A DNA stretch of 64,000 nt from Bowmanella sp. JS7-9 (GTDB lineage Bacteria > Pseudomonadota > Gammaproteobacteria > Enterobacterales > Alteromonadaceae), in NCBI RefSeq assembly GCF_004329715.1, contig NZ_JXSY01000015.1, positions 1-64,000 of the forward strand, given 5' to 3'. The position numbers and the translations under genes are program-made. The notes beneath the pieces are model-generated. The model was not told the DNA's origin and made no database searches. It was given only the letters and a program-made list of their open reading frames with translations. Shown here in pieces: positions 36,993 to 46,010 of the stretch; positions within the stretch are counted from its first letter, which is position 1; each line of letters starts with the position of its first letter.

Positions 36993-37550
36993 ATGACGAC
37001 TAAGCGTTACATCAGCGCCGCAGAGTTACTGCAAGACTCTTTCCGCCTGGCCAAACAAGTATTTGAAGATGGCTTTTATCCCGACTACATCGTCGGTATC
37101 TGGCGCGGTGGTGCACCGATTGGCATCGCGGTACAGGAATTCTTTGAATATAAAGAAGTCGACACCGACCACATTGCGGTGCGCACGTCATCCTATTACG
37201 GCATTGGCCAGCAAAGCCGTGAAATCCGTGTGCATGGTCTGCATTACCTGATTGAAAACGCCAACGCCGACGACAAACTGCTTATCGTGGACGATGTATT
37301 TGACTCGGGTCGCTCGGTAGAAGCACTGATCAATAAAATCCGTCATTTATCGCGCCTCAATACCCCAGCAGATATCCGTATTGCCTGCCCTTGGTATAAA
37401 CCGACCAATAATAAAACCACCCTTACCCCGGATTACTGGGTACATGAGAGTACTGAGTGGTTGGTATTTCCCCATGAGGTGTGTGGCCTGACAGATGACG
37501 AACTGCGCCAGAACAAACCGGAACTGGCGAGCATTCTGCTAGAAAAGTAA
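36993..37550 (+). CDS. Type I phosphoribosyltransferase
   Basis: A 185-residue phosphoribosyltransferase. The PRPP loop LLIVDDVFDSGRSVEAL is at about residues 90-106, and an upstream YIVGIWRGGAPIG loop helps hold pyrophosphate. It resembles the hypoxanthine/xanthine-guanine salvage group, so purine salvage is likely, but base specificity cannot be read from sequence. It is a single gene, 77 bases after chrR. Confidence 0.82.
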   Translation: MTTKRYISAAELLQDSFRLAKQVFEDGFYPDYIVGIWRGGAPIGIAVQEFFEYKEVDTDHIAVRTSSYYGIGQQSREIRVHGLHYLIENANADDKLLIVDDVFDSGRSVEALINKIRHLSRLNTPADIRIACPWYKPTNNKTTLTPDYWVHESTEWLVFPHEVCGLTDDELRQNKPELASILLEK

Positions 37551-37672
37551 TCGTGCAATATAACGCGCGCCGGCAATATCTCCGTCAGGCGCGCGCACTG
37601 CCCCATCAATCGCAGAAACCAACACAGTGATGACCGATTGTGGCACACTCCCGCTTTGAATCAGGAGCCTGC

Positions 37673-38866
37673 ATGCCATCCACCGCCCCCCGCTTTAATT
37701 TGGTTATTTTGTTACTGGCCGCCATTGTGGCCGTCACCCCACTTACCATTGATATGTATTTGCCGGCATTTCCGGCGATTGCCGAGACCCTGAATACCGA
37801 TATCGCACTGGTACAGGTATCACTGTCGACTTATCTGGCGGGTTTTGCCGTTTCCATGCTGATTTTTGGCCCGATTGCCGATGTGCTGGGACGGCGCAAA
37901 ATGGTGTTGTTTGGCTTAAGTGGCTTTGCGCTGTGCAGTATCGCCCTGACCTATGTCACCGACATCCATACTTTCTGGGTACTGCGGGCGCTTCAGGCCA
38001 TCGCTGGCGGTGCTGCGGCGGTCACCATTCCGGGCATTATCCGCCATATATATGGTGAGCATACCGCCAAAGGCATGTCATACGTGTCGATGATTATGAT
38101 GATCGCACCGCTACTGGCACCGGCATTGGGCTCAATGGTCATGCACTGGTTTTCCTGGTGGGCGATTTTCGCCGTGCTTGCCCTGTACGCCGGCGCCTTG
38201 CTGATCCCGGCATTTATCTGGCTACCAGAGGTCGAGACCCGCGAGCATAAAGGCTCCTGGTTCTCGCTGTTTTTCGCCAGTTATGTGGAAGTACTGGGTA
38301 ACCGCCAGGCGCAACCGTTTATCGCCACCTCGATGTTCGCGTCATTCGGCTTTTTCGGCTATCTGACGGCCGTGCCTGTGGTGTACATGCAGGTATTCGG
38401 TGCCGATGAAAAACTGTTTGCCTTGCTGTTTGCCGGTAACGTCGGCAGCCTGATCCTGGCCAATTTGATCAACAGCCGGATCGTGGTCAGAATCGGTTCG
38501 CGCGCGATGTTGCAGTACAGCATCAGCAGCGCCATGCTCAGCGCCTTAATGTTGGTTGTGGTCAACATGCTGGAGTTAGGTTTATTCGCTACCTTTGCCG
38601 CCATCGTGCCACTGATGATGAGCCTGAGTTTATCCGCGGTAAATGCCGATGCGCTTATCATGATTGCCTTTCCTAAACACACCGGCACCGCTACCGCAGT
38701 GATTGGCACCCTGCGCTTTGGCAGTGGCGCACTGGTCGGCCCGATTCTGGCCCTGGCACACACACAATCCGCCATGCCGTTTTCACTGCTGATGTTCAGT
38801 GCCACTGTGTGTATGTTATTGATTTTAATCTGGGCCAAAGTGAAAAAACGCCGTGAGCAAGGGTGA
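37673..38866 (+). CDS. Bcr/CflA-type multidrug efflux MFS transporter
   Basis: A 397-residue transporter with twelve predicted membrane helices. The family features are TPLTIDMYLPAFPAIA near helix 1, GPIADVLGRRKMVLFGL in loop 2-3 and RALQAIAGGAAAVTIPGIIRHIYG after helix 4. The Bcr group exports bicyclomycin, sulfonamides and similar compounds by proton antiport. The ATG at 37673 follows CAGGAG; an earlier in-frame start at 37640 lacks a site. Confidence 0.9.
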   Translation: MPSTAPRFNLVILLLAAIVAVTPLTIDMYLPAFPAIAETLNTDIALVQVSLSTYLAGFAVSMLIFGPIADVLGRRKMVLFGLSGFALCSIALTYVTDIHTFWVLRALQAIAGGAAAVTIPGIIRHIYGEHTAKGMSYVSMIMMIAPLLAPALGSMVMHWFSWWAIFAVLALYAGALLIPAFIWLPEVETREHKGSWFSLFFASYVEVLGNRQAQPFIATSMFASFGFFGYLTAVPVVYMQVFGADEKLFALLFAGNVGSLILANLINSRIVVRIGSRAMLQYSISSAMLSALMLVVVNMLELGLFATFAAIVPLMMSLSLSAVNADALIMIAFPKHTGTATAVIGTLRFGSGALVGPILALAHTQSAMPFSLLMFSATVCMLLILIWAKVKKRREQG

Positions 38867-38934
38867 GTTTGTTCAACAATTGGGCAACTAACCCGGTAAT
38901 CCGCGCGACAGAGGCGTTTTGCACAAATTAGCGC

Positions 38935-38963
38935 TTGATTAGCCCGGGCAATTTCCCTAACAT
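38935..38963 (+). promoter_or_regulatory. Promoter for the tRNA-Ser transcript
   Basis: TTGATT (38935-38940), 17 bases, TAACAT (38958-38963), then a GC-rich discriminator (ACGCGGCGC) of the kind found at stringently controlled tRNA promoters. Transcription from here would pass through the broken tRNA copy and the GGA hairpins before reaching the intact tRNA. Confidence 0.65.
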
Positions 38964-39044
38964 ACGCGGCGCTTTGACGTGGTCGAGACCCGTCATAACA
39001 CGCTCGGCTGGAGCGGCAGAAACCTGCAAACACAGACAAAATTT

Positions 39045-39066
39045 GGTGAGGTGTCCGAGTGGCTGA
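39045..39066 (+). pseudogene. Fragment of a second tRNA-Ser
   Basis: Twenty-two bases identical to the first 22 of the intact tRNA-Ser gene at 39199, with the five bases before also matching. A second matching piece (GAGCACGCCTGG, the anticodon-stem 5' side) is at 39146-39157 after an inserted hairpin module. The rest is missing, so no functional tRNA can form. Confidence 0.8.
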
Positions 39067-39136
39067 CTAAATCGAAAGGAACGATTTAGGACAGTTCGCA
39101 ACGCGATACTGGCCCGCAGGGTCGAAGGCAGGAGCC
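39067..39136 (+). other. GGA-hairpin module inside a broken tRNA-Ser copy
   Basis: The insert begins with CTAAATCG / CGATTTAG (39067-39074 with 39082-39089), loop AAAGGAA, then a linker ending GGCCCGCAGGG (39111-39121), then a small stem GGC / GCC (39127-39136) with loop AGGA. The same order and linker occur at 39374-39443. Both loops show GGA on the plus strand. Confidence 0.6.
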
Positions 39137-39198
39137 TGAGACAACGAGCACGCCTGGTGCTCAGGTTAATCAAAACCGACAATAACAGGTAACAATTT

Positions 39199-39286
39199 GG
39201 TGAGGTGTCCGAGTGGCTGAAGGAGCACGCCTGGAAAGTGTGTATACGGCGACGTATCGAGGGTTCGAATCCCTCCCTCACCGCCA
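39199..39286 (+). tRNA. serX: tRNA-Ser (anticodon GGA)
   Basis: An 88-base class II tRNA with encoded CCA. Acceptor GGTGAGG pairs with CCTCACC, the discriminator is G, the anticodon loop is CTGGAAA with anticodon GGA, and a variable arm is formed around TATACGGCGACGTAT. The T arm is GAGGGTTCGAATCCCTC. It decodes UCC/UCU. The symbol is only the conventional E. coli-type name for this isoacceptor. Confidence 0.95.
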
Positions 39287-39290
39287 TAAA

Positions 39291-39326
39291 ACGAAAAGCC
39301 CGGTCTGTTGACCGGGCTTTTTTCGT
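39291..39326 (+). terminator. tRNA-Ser terminator
   Basis: Stem AAAAGCCCGGT / ACCGGGCTTTT, loop CTGTTG, with a T run and outer ACG/CGT pairs. It should end the tRNA-Ser transcript before the second hairpin module. Confidence 0.9.
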
Positions 39327-39354
39327 TTTAGCGCCTGGCGGTTTGGGCGGGTGA

Positions 39355-39458
39355 GAACCCTCGCAGGGTTCGACAAAAATGCCGGGAGCATTTTTGAACG
39401 CACGAAGTGCGGCCCGCAGGGCAAAATACAGGGACGTATTTTGTAATCCCTCCCTCAC
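39355..39458 (+). other. GGA-hairpin module in a tRNA-Ser T-arm fragment
   Basis: AGGGTTCGA (39365-39373) and AATCCCTCCCTCAC (39445-39458) match the two sides of the tRNA-Ser T loop and 3' end. Between them is a module: CAAAAATGC / GCATTTTTG (39374-39382 with 39388-39396), loop CGGGA; hairpin CGCAC-GAA-GTGCG; GCCC-GCA-GGGC; and CAAAATAC / GTATTTTG (39422-39429 with 39436-39443), loop AGGGAC. The last stem-loop reads ATACAGGGACGT, eleven of twelve positions of the published CsrA-selected consensus RUACARGGAUGU. Confidence 0.6.
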
Positions 39459-39492
39459 ATTAAAAATCAGCCCTCGCCCTATTAACTACCGA

Positions 39493-39975
39493 CTAGTCCA
39501 AAGCAAATTTTATCGTTCTAATGATATCTTCATTACCATGTAGCTCAGCGTATTCAAGATGAGAAAAGGCCTCTTGGCATTCATTCAGATCAATACCTGA
39601 ATGAACAATTTTGCTGACTTTATCTACATCTTTTTCGTAAATCGCGTTCTGCAGTTGCCGGTGAATATTGCTAGTTTCATTCGCGTTTGGGGAAAAAGAA
39701 CCGACCAATGAGCTACCACAGTGCTTACACAGCAAAGCTTCCGCTTTTATGATTTCTGCACAAAACGGGCATTTTTTGTGGGTTCCTGTATTAACTTTCT
39801 CCTTGTCTTTGGCATCGCTATCTTCACCGATAATTAGCAAAATGATAAATCCGAACAGCGGTGAGAGTATGGCGGATAGAATGAAAAACACGACGCCAGA
39901 ACGGCCCTTGCTTGATGCAATCGCAGCCACTATCAAAGTGAAAATTATCCAAAAAACAAAAATATAGGTACTCAT
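39493..39975 (-). CDS. Membrane protein with zinc ribbon
   Basis: A 160-residue protein: two membrane helices in the first 50 residues, then a zinc ribbon with CPFC at about 69-72 and CKHC at 83-86, then a helical tail (NIHRQLQNAIYEKDVDKVSKIVHSGIDLN) that resembles a single ankyrin-like repeat. The gene is more AT-rich than its neighbours, which may mean a later arrival. No function is known. A short gap separates it from the binding-protein gene. Confidence 0.75.
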   Translation of the reverse strand: MSTYIFVFWIIFTLIVAAIASSKGRSGVVFFILSAILSPLFGFIILLIIGEDSDAKDKEKVNTGTHKKCPFCAEIIKAEALLCKHCGSSLVGSFSPNANETSNIHRQLQNAIYEKDVDKVSKIVHSGIDLNECQEAFSHLEYAELHGNEDIIRTIKFALD

Positions 39976-40075
39976 GGTTCTCCTTTACCATTAGATAGAC
40001 TTTTACAAGCGTAGGTAATTCTTGGTTAAACGCTCTGGGGGCTATGCTGCATTGATTCAATACAACGTGACGATC

Positions 40076-40978
40076 TCACTCCTTCATCTCTTTATACTTC
40101 TGAGAGTACTGATGAATCTCATCCTGCACCGCGAGTAAAAAACCATTTTTTTGTATGCTCATGGCCTCATCGGAGATTGGTGCCTGCAACACAATGACCT
40201 TCCTCCCCGTCAGTGCCCGTAATGTCTTTTGATAAAACGGTGAATTGTGTAACACCTGCAGCAATGAGCCATCTTCAAATGCCAGATGCAATCCGCGGCC
40301 AATTCGCTCGGCTAATTCAGGTTTATTCTTGGCGGTAAAGAAAAATACCGGGTTGTCGTAATACAACACATAGTAAGGATCGATGTTCAGCTCCGGCATC
40401 TGACGGGCTTCTTCGAATATTTCTGTCACGGAGCGCGGAAACACATCGACAAAATGTTTACTGAGTAGCTGAAACGCGGAATGGTGTTCTTCTTCCAGCA
40501 CTTCAAAACCGTTGCTGCGCAAGACCAGCGTATCCGGCCAGTCTTTGCCCTGTACAATTTTCATTGCCTGTAACTGCTGACGGCTGAGATTAGGTGCCAA
40601 AGGATGCTGCTTGTTGACCAGAAAAATGCGATAGCCATATAAACCGGCTGCAACCGGGAAATACACCGGAATGTATTCTTTTTCCCGCTCGGCATTGGTG
40701 ACGGACCAGTTAACGTCTATATAACCTTTGTCCAGTGACAACATCTGACGGCGAATTTGCATCGGCGCCATGGGCTGAATCTGCACAGGCTCGCTGCTGC
40801 CCTTCTCCAGTGCCAATTCCAACACCTGGCTAAAGTAAGCGTACTGCTCCTCGGTATATTCCAAAGCGGCGGGTATATGGATGATTTCAGGCGACACTTC
40901 TGCTGCACCGCCTACCAGCGGAGATAATCCCAACACAAACAACCAGTTACGTACCCTGTTCACTGCACTACTGTTCAT
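40076..40978 (-). CDS. Exported periplasmic-binding-like protein
   Basis: A 300-residue protein with a signal peptide (residues 1-25, WLFVLGLSPLVGGAA). The body looks like a type 2 periplasmic binding fold, with a first lobe to about residue 105 and YFPVAAGLYGYRIFLVNKQHP.. as hinge. No transporter genes are adjacent, so it may be a solitary sensor or degenerate binding protein rather than a nutrient-uptake part. It is divergent from the S46 peptidase. Confidence 0.68.
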   Translation of the reverse strand: MNSSAVNRVRNWLFVLGLSPLVGGAAEVSPEIIHIPAALEYTEEQYAYFSQVLELALEKGSSEPVQIQPMAPMQIRRQMLSLDKGYIDVNWSVTNAEREKEYIPVYFPVAAGLYGYRIFLVNKQHPLAPNLSRQQLQAMKIVQGKDWPDTLVLRSNGFEVLEEEHHSAFQLLSKHFVDVFPRSVTEIFEEARQMPELNIDPYYVLYYDNPVFFFTAKNKPELAERIGRGLHLAFEDGSLLQVLHNSPFYQKTLRALTGRKVIVLQAPISDEAMSIQKNGFLLAVQDEIHQYSQKYKEMKE

Positions 40979-41160
40979 TTTTCAACCCGACACATTGTCA
41001 AACTACTCTGCCTTTTCCATTGATGCAACGAAGAAATCCCTGCGGTACGAAAAATTGACGCAAATTACCTAAGCTGTAACGCATTTAGGCTGGACACAGG
41101 CGTAGATTTTTTTAAGGATGTGCGCGCAAGTAAAAAAACCAATTTATCAGGGAGACTGAT

Positions 41161-43332
41161 GTGAAAAAACTTATCCTAGCCCTACCTCTGTTGCTGGCTG
41201 GCGGGATGGCACAAGCCGATGAAGGCATGTGGCAACCACACCAACTAAAGCAACTGGCTAAAGAACTGAAGGCTAAGGGCCTGAAGCTTGATCCAAACAA
41301 GATGCAGAATCTGGATCAATTCCCAATGAACGCGATTATTAGCCTGGGCGGATGTACTGCATCGTTCGTTTCGCCTCAGGGTTTGGTGGTCACTAACCAC
41401 CACTGTGCCTACGGCTCGATTCAGTACAACAGTACTGAAGAAAATAACCTGCTGGAAAAAGGGTTTGTCGCCAAAAGCCTGGACAAAGAATTACCCGCCG
41501 CACCAGGCAGCCGCGTTTACGTAACTGAGTCGCTGACTAACGTAACCGATCAGATTACCGGTTCGCTGGACAAGAACTTAAGCGGCGATGCGTTTTATGC
41601 TGCGGTTGAAATGAACGAAAAGCGTCTGGTAGCCGAGTGTGAAACCAACCCGGATTATCGTTGCAGTGTATACAGCTTCCACGGCGGTCTGGAGTACTAC
41701 CTGATCAAGCAATTGGCAATCCGTGATGTACGTCTGGTCTATGCACCACCTTCCAGCATTGGCAAGTTTGGCGGCGACACAGATAACTGGATGTGGCCTC
41801 GTCATACCGGCGACTGGTCTTTCTACCGTGCTTATGTGAACAAAGATGGTCGTCCGGCGGATTTTAGCGCTGACAACGTACCGTTTGAGCCAAAAGCCTT
41901 CCTGAAAGTTAATGCAGACTCGGTGCAGGAAAACGATTTTGTCATGGTGCTGGGTTACCCTGGCCGTACAAACCGCTACCGCACGTCCGATGAAGTAGAA
42001 AATAACTTCACCTGGTCGTACCCAACAGCAAAAGCTTATCGCGAAAAGTATATCGACATTATCAAGTCAGTCGCGCCAAAAGGCTCTGATGCGCGTATCA
42101 AATACGAAAGCACCATTGCTGGCCTAGCGAATTACGCCAAGAACTACGGTTCAATGGTAGAGAGCTTCAACAAAGGCAACATGCTCGAGCGCAAAGTAAA
42201 AATGGAGCAGGATCTTCAAGCGTGGATCAACGCCTCCGCTGAGCGTAAAGCCAAATACGGTGATGCCATCAATACGCTGGAAGCGCTGATTGCCAAAGGT
42301 GATGAGCACAAAGAGCGCGATATGTTGCTCAGCTATCTGGGTCGTAACAGCATGATGTCGGTATCACGTAGCTTGCTGCGCTTAGCCCACGAAATGCAAA
42401 AGCCAGATGCAGAGCGTGATCAGGGTTTGCAAGAGCGTGATATGCCACGCATGAAGCAAGGCCTGATCAGCGTGAATCGCCGTTATGATGCGGAAGTGGA
42501 CAAAGCCGTTATCCTGTATTTCATGAGTGAATACGCCAAGCTGCCGGCTAGCGAGCATGTGGCTGCACTGGATAAGTTCTTTGGTATCGAGAATGGCTTC
42601 GACGAAGCCAAAGTCAAAGCCAAACTGGACATGATGCACGCCAATACTCAACTGGATGAAGAAGCCGTGCGTCTGGCATGGATGAATAAGTCTGTTGACG
42701 AATTCAAAGCCAGCGACGATCCGTACATTCAGTTTGCCGTTGCCATGTATGAGTTTGATAAAGCCGAGCGTGATGCAGGCAAGGCGCTGTATGGTGAATT
42801 GCAACGTGCACGCCCTGCCTATATGCAGGCCGTCATCGACTACAAAAACAGTCTGGGTCAGCCTGTCTACGCAGATGCCAACAGCTCACTGCGTATCAGC
42901 TACGGAAGCGTAAAAGGCTACTCTCCACAGGATGGTCTGGTTGCCACTCCTTTCACCACATTGGAAGGCATTTTGGCCAAGTATATTCCGGGTGATGAAG
43001 AGTTCGATATGCCAGCCAAGCAGCGTGAGCTGATCATGGCCAAAGAATATGGTCCGTACAAAGACAAGAAGCTGGGCACCGTACCAGTCAACTTCCTGTC
43101 GACTCTGGATATCACTGGCGGCAACTCAGGCTCTCCGGCGCTTAACGGCAAAGGTGAGCTGGTCGGCCTGCTGTTTGATGGCGTATACGAGTCCATCATC
43201 GGTGACTGGGACTACGATGACGACTACAACCGTTCTATCTCTGTCAGCACGGCCTATATGTTGTGGGTAATGCAGTATGTAGACGGTGCGGACAACCTGA
43301 TTAAAGAAATGCAGGTTATCCGTAGCAAATAA
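41161..43332 (+). CDS. S46-family dipeptidyl-peptidase, DPP7-like
   Basis: A 723-residue secreted serine exopeptidase releasing dipeptides from protein N-termini. It starts at GTG and has a signal peptide to about residue 19 (GGMAQA). The catalytic His is His81 in TNHHCAYG, the Asp is in GGDTDNWMWPRHTGDW, and Ser656 is in GGNSGSPALNG. Gly674 (LLFDG) occupies the position that is Gly in DPP7 and Arg in DPP11, so broad hydrophobic rather than acidic P1 preference is expected. Typical of proteolytic marine gammaproteobacteria and Bacteroidetes. A terminator follows at once. Confidence 0.93.
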   Translation: MKKLILALPLLLAGGMAQADEGMWQPHQLKQLAKELKAKGLKLDPNKMQNLDQFPMNAIISLGGCTASFVSPQGLVVTNHHCAYGSIQYNSTEENNLLEKGFVAKSLDKELPAAPGSRVYVTESLTNVTDQITGSLDKNLSGDAFYAAVEMNEKRLVAECETNPDYRCSVYSFHGGLEYYLIKQLAIRDVRLVYAPPSSIGKFGGDTDNWMWPRHTGDWSFYRAYVNKDGRPADFSADNVPFEPKAFLKVNADSVQENDFVMVLGYPGRTNRYRTSDEVENNFTWSYPTAKAYREKYIDIIKSVAPKGSDARIKYESTIAGLANYAKNYGSMVESFNKGNMLERKVKMEQDLQAWINASAERKAKYGDAINTLEALIAKGDEHKERDMLLSYLGRNSMMSVSRSLLRLAHEMQKPDAERDQGLQERDMPRMKQGLISVNRRYDAEVDKAVILYFMSEYAKLPASEHVAALDKFFGIENGFDEAKVKAKLDMMHANTQLDEEAVRLAWMNKSVDEFKASDDPYIQFAVAMYEFDKAERDAGKALYGELQRARPAYMQAVIDYKNSLGQPVYADANSSLRISYGSVKGYSPQDGLVATPFTTLEGILAKYIPGDEEFDMPAKQRELIMAKEYGPYKDKKLGTVPVNFLSTLDITGGNSGSPALNGKGELVGLLFDGVYESIIGDWDYDDDYNRSISVSTAYMLWVMQYVDGADNLIKEMQVIRSK

Positions 43333-43348
43333 GCTATCTCGCATACCG

Positions 43349-43373
43349 AAAGGCGCCATACGGCGCCTTTTTT
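43349..43373. terminator. Terminator after the S46 peptidase
   Basis: Stem AAAGGCGCC / GGCGCCTTT, loop ATAC, with a T run on the plus strand; the A run before it may allow use from the minus strand for the convergent gene. Confidence 0.85.
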
Positions 43374-43406
43374 ATTGATTGATTTTAGCCACTGTCACTC
43401 AACAAA

Positions 43407-44366
43407 TTAAAAGCGCGTGACGCTGCCTTTGGCACCCACCCCAATACAATCGGTCTCGCCACAGGTCATCGACCAGGTGTTGTTATCGCTGATTTTGTGC
43501 CATTTCTGACCATCCCAGCGGGCAATGCCCTCAGGATTACTGATGTACCAACCGCGTGCATCCATCGCTGTACCATACACCGCACCGTTTAACGGTACAT
43601 TGTCCAATGCTTGCCAACGCTTGTCTGCCAGGTGGTAGATGTACGCTTTCGCAGCCTGTTGCGGGGTCTTTAAACTGCCGCCCGCCACCAGTACCTGGTC
43701 ATTACGTTTGTGCACTGAGAACACTCCGCTGGCTTCGCCGCCACCAAGCGGGGTATCAATTGCCTGCCAAACCCCTTCAAATCGCATCAACAAGCGCGAC
43801 GTTGGCCCATTTCCGGTTCCAACCAACACGTCCCCTGCAGATTGGCTATCAACACAGGTACCACTAGAGGCAAAGCCGCCCTCATGGACAAGGGCGTCGG
43901 GTAATTGCTCTGCCCGTTGCCAGCTTAGTCCCGCATCGCTGCTGTGATACACAGCCAGCCCCTGCTCGTCGCTGTCGCCATATAACCAACCTTGCGCACC
44001 GTGAAAATCAACGCAATCGAAAAAGCTGTGTTCGCTTCCGGATAATACCGTTTGCCAATTAGCGCCGGCATCAGCGGAATAATACAGACGCGATTGATTG
44101 CCCTCACCGGCACTCATGGCCAATAACTTTTGTTCACCAGTAATAGCAATATCGCGAATTTGCAGTGATGCGGCATCGGATGGTAAGGCAATCTGCTGCC
44201 AGTTTGCGCCATTATCGTCACTACGGTACACACTGCCCTGCGTACCACTGGCGTAAATGGTCGCTCCCTGACGGGTCACTGATTGAAAATTTACCTCTGC
44301 AGGAAGGGATTGTGCCAGCACGTTCAGGCTGGCAACTGTCATACTCAAAGCAAGTTTTTTGCGCAC
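43407..44366 (-). CDS. Exported beta-propeller protein (BNR/YCF48-like)
   Basis: A 319-residue protein with a signal peptide to about residue 22. At least four repeats carry BNR-like blades: GSVYRSDDNGANWQQIALP, RLYYSADAGANWQTVLSG and AVYHSSDAGLSWQRAEQLP. This is the sialidase/PSII-assembly-factor style propeller, but no catalytic acid set of a sialidase is seen, so it is a structural or binding protein. Several Cys near the C-terminus (TCGETDCIGVG) may form disulfides. Confidence 0.8.
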   Translation of the reverse strand: MRKKLALSMTVASLNVLAQSLPAEVNFQSVTRQGATIYASGTQGSVYRSDDNGANWQQIALPSDAASLQIRDIAITGEQKLLAMSAGEGNQSRLYYSADAGANWQTVLSGSEHSFFDCVDFHGAQGWLYGDSDEQGLAVYHSSDAGLSWQRAEQLPDALVHEGGFASSGTCVDSQSAGDVLVGTGNGPTSRLLMRFEGVWQAIDTPLGGGEASGVFSVHKRNDQVLVAGGSLKTPQQAAKAYIYHLADKRWQALDNVPLNGAVYGTAMDARGWYISNPEGIARWDGQKWHKISDNNTWSMTCGETDCIGVGAKGSVTRF

Positions 44367-44417
44367 CGTGTTTTACTCTTTTTCAGCAATAACAGCAGCT
44401 TAGCACGAAGTGAAATA

Positions 44418-44440
44418 AAAAAGCCCGCATTCAGCGGGCT
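44418..44440 (-). terminator. nadA terminator
   Basis: On the minus strand AGCCCGC / GCGGGCT with loop TGAAT, followed by a TTTTTTATTT tail. Confidence 0.82.
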
Positions 44441-44457
44441 CTTTCAAATCAATCGGA

Positions 44458-45516
44458 TCAGGCGTTGCCTTTGACCTGCTTATTCAGATTGGCGGCAAAA
44501 TCCAGCATACGGTCAAGTGGGATAAGCGACTGCACACGCAATGCTTCATCCACAAAAATTTCATGACCTGTGTTATCCGTCAGTGCCGCTTCAATGGCCT
44601 GTAAGCCATTCATTGCCATCCACGGGCAGTGCGCGCAGCTACGACAGGTTGCGCCGTTACCGCCGGTTGGCGCTTCGATAAAGGTCTTTGTTGGCGATAA
44701 CTGCTGCATCTTGTAAAAGATGCCGCGATCGGTCGCCACAATAAATTTATCATTGGGCAGGGTCTGTGACGCTTTAATCAGCTGGCTGGTTGACCCCACA
44801 GCATCGGCCAGTTCAACGATATTTTGTGGGGACTCAGGGTGCACCAGAATCGCCGCGTCAGGGTGCTCGGCTTTCAATTGCATTAGGGCACGGGATTTAA
44901 ACTCATCGTGAACCACACAGGCGCCCTGCCACATCAGCATCTCGGCACCGGTTTGTTTAGCAATATAGGCACCTAAGTGACGATCCGGGCCCCAGATTAT
45001 CTTTTTGCCCTGGCTATCCAGGTGCTCAACAATTTCCAGTGCAATACTGGAAGTCACTACCCAATCGGCACGGGCTTTTACCGCCGCCGAGGTATTGGCA
45101 TACACCACCACGGTATGATCAGGATGGGCGTCACAAAACGCGCTGAACTTATCCGCCGGGCAGCCCAAATCCAATGAGCAGGTGGCGTCCAGTGTCGGCA
45201 TCAACACGGTTTTCTCCGGGCTGAGGATCTTGGCTGTCTCACCCATAAAGCGCACCCCCGCCACAATCAGGGTTTGCGCCTCGGCATCACGACCAAAGCG
45301 CGCCATTTCCAGTGAGTCGGCCACGCAACCATTGGTTTCTTCGGCCAGAGCCTGAATTTCCGGGTCGGTATAATAATGGGCAACCAGCACCGCATTACGT
45401 GCTTTTAACAGCGCTTTGATACGTGCTTTATATTCGGCCTTTTGCGCGTCATTTAACGGCGCTGGCTTAGGTGGAAATGGATAATCCAGATTATCGGGTA
45501 TTACTGCTTGATTCAT
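44458..45516 (-). CDS. nadA: Quinolinate synthase
   Basis: A 352-residue NadA that condenses iminoaspartate and dihydroxyacetone phosphate to quinolinate in NAD synthesis, using a [4Fe-4S] cluster. Cys in [23 protein letters not shown] and the [10 protein letters not shown] motif supply the ligands. [11 protein letters not shown] and VHPESPQNI are also typical. The ATG at 45516 gives MNQAVIPDN; a GTG at 45528 is possible. It is a single gene with a terminator. Confidence 0.95.
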   Translation of the reverse strand: MNQAVIPDNLDYPFPPKPAPLNDAQKAEYKARIKALLKARNAVLVAHYYTDPEIQALAEETNGCVADSLEMARFGRDAEAQTLIVAGVRFMGETAKILSPEKTVLMPTLDATCSLDLGCPADKFSAFCDAHPDHTVVVYANTSAAVKARADWVVTSSIALEIVEHLDSQGKKIIWGPDRHLGAYIAKQTGAEMLMWQGACVVHDEFKSRALMQLKAEHPDAAILVHPESPQNIVELADAVGSTSQLIKASQTLPNDKFIVATDRGIFYKMQQLSPTKTFIEAPTGGNGATCRSCAHCPWMAMNGLQAIEAALTDNTGHEIFVDEALRVQSLIPLDRMLDFAANLNKQVKGNA

Positions 45517-45672
45517 ACTGACGTCCACTGACTTTGCTGGCGCGGATTATACGCGAGCTAACAGAAAATTTCATGAGTCGAATAGGCTTTACGCACAAAG
45601 AACTACTGTGTGTATTTTGTTATTCTGGGAATTGGTTTTGAAAATCAGATTGGCGTAGGAGCCGGGGAAGAA

Positions 45673-45748
45673 TGGTGGGTCGTGCTGGATTCGAACCAGC
45701 GACCAATTGATTAAAAGTCAACTGCTCTACCAACTGAGCTAACGACCC
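45673..45748 (-). tRNA. tRNA-Lys (anticodon TTT), copy 2
   Basis: A 76-base tRNA on the minus strand with encoded CCA. Acceptor GGGTCGT pairs with ACGACCC, discriminator A, anticodon loop CTTTTAA (anticodon TTT) and T loop GTTCGAATC. The sequence is identical to the copy at 45793 and is read from the same promoter. Confidence 0.97.
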
Positions 45749-45792
45749 ATTCATAAATTGTATTTGCAGCGATTCCACCGTTAGGGAGAAAG

Positions 45793-45868
45793 TGGTGGGT
45801 CGTGCTGGATTCGAACCAGCGACCAATTGATTAAAAGTCAACTGCTCTACCAACTGAGCTAACGACCC
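45793..45868 (-). tRNA. tRNA-Lys (anticodon TTT), copy 1
   Basis: Identical 76-base tRNA-Lys with encoded CCA, 44 bases from the other copy. A two-gene tRNA-Lys unit just downstream of cpoB is usual in gammaproteobacteria. Confidence 0.97.
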
Positions 45869-45918
45869 ACTGTTACATCCATCTTGCTGCTAGCGCCTGT
45901 CCCTTGGCGACGGGCGCA

Positions 45919-45947
45919 TATAATACTTATTTATCCCCTTGGCGCAA
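45919..45947 (-). promoter_or_regulatory. Promoter of the tRNA-Lys pair
   Basis: On the minus strand TTGCGC (45942-45947), 16 bases, TATTAT (45920-45925), then a GC-rich discriminator (GCGCCCGTCGCC). This is a stringent-type promoter some 50 bases before the first tRNA. Confidence 0.7.
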
Positions 45948-46010
45948 CCTAAAAAATGCAATTTTTCGCGCTTTTTTACTGTTTGCTGAATAAACCAACA
46001 AAAGCTGCTT

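Noticed and set aside
45620-45853. Reading frame with a repeated VEQLTFNQLVAGSNPARPT segment
   Set aside because: It is a translation of the two tandem tRNA-Lys genes.
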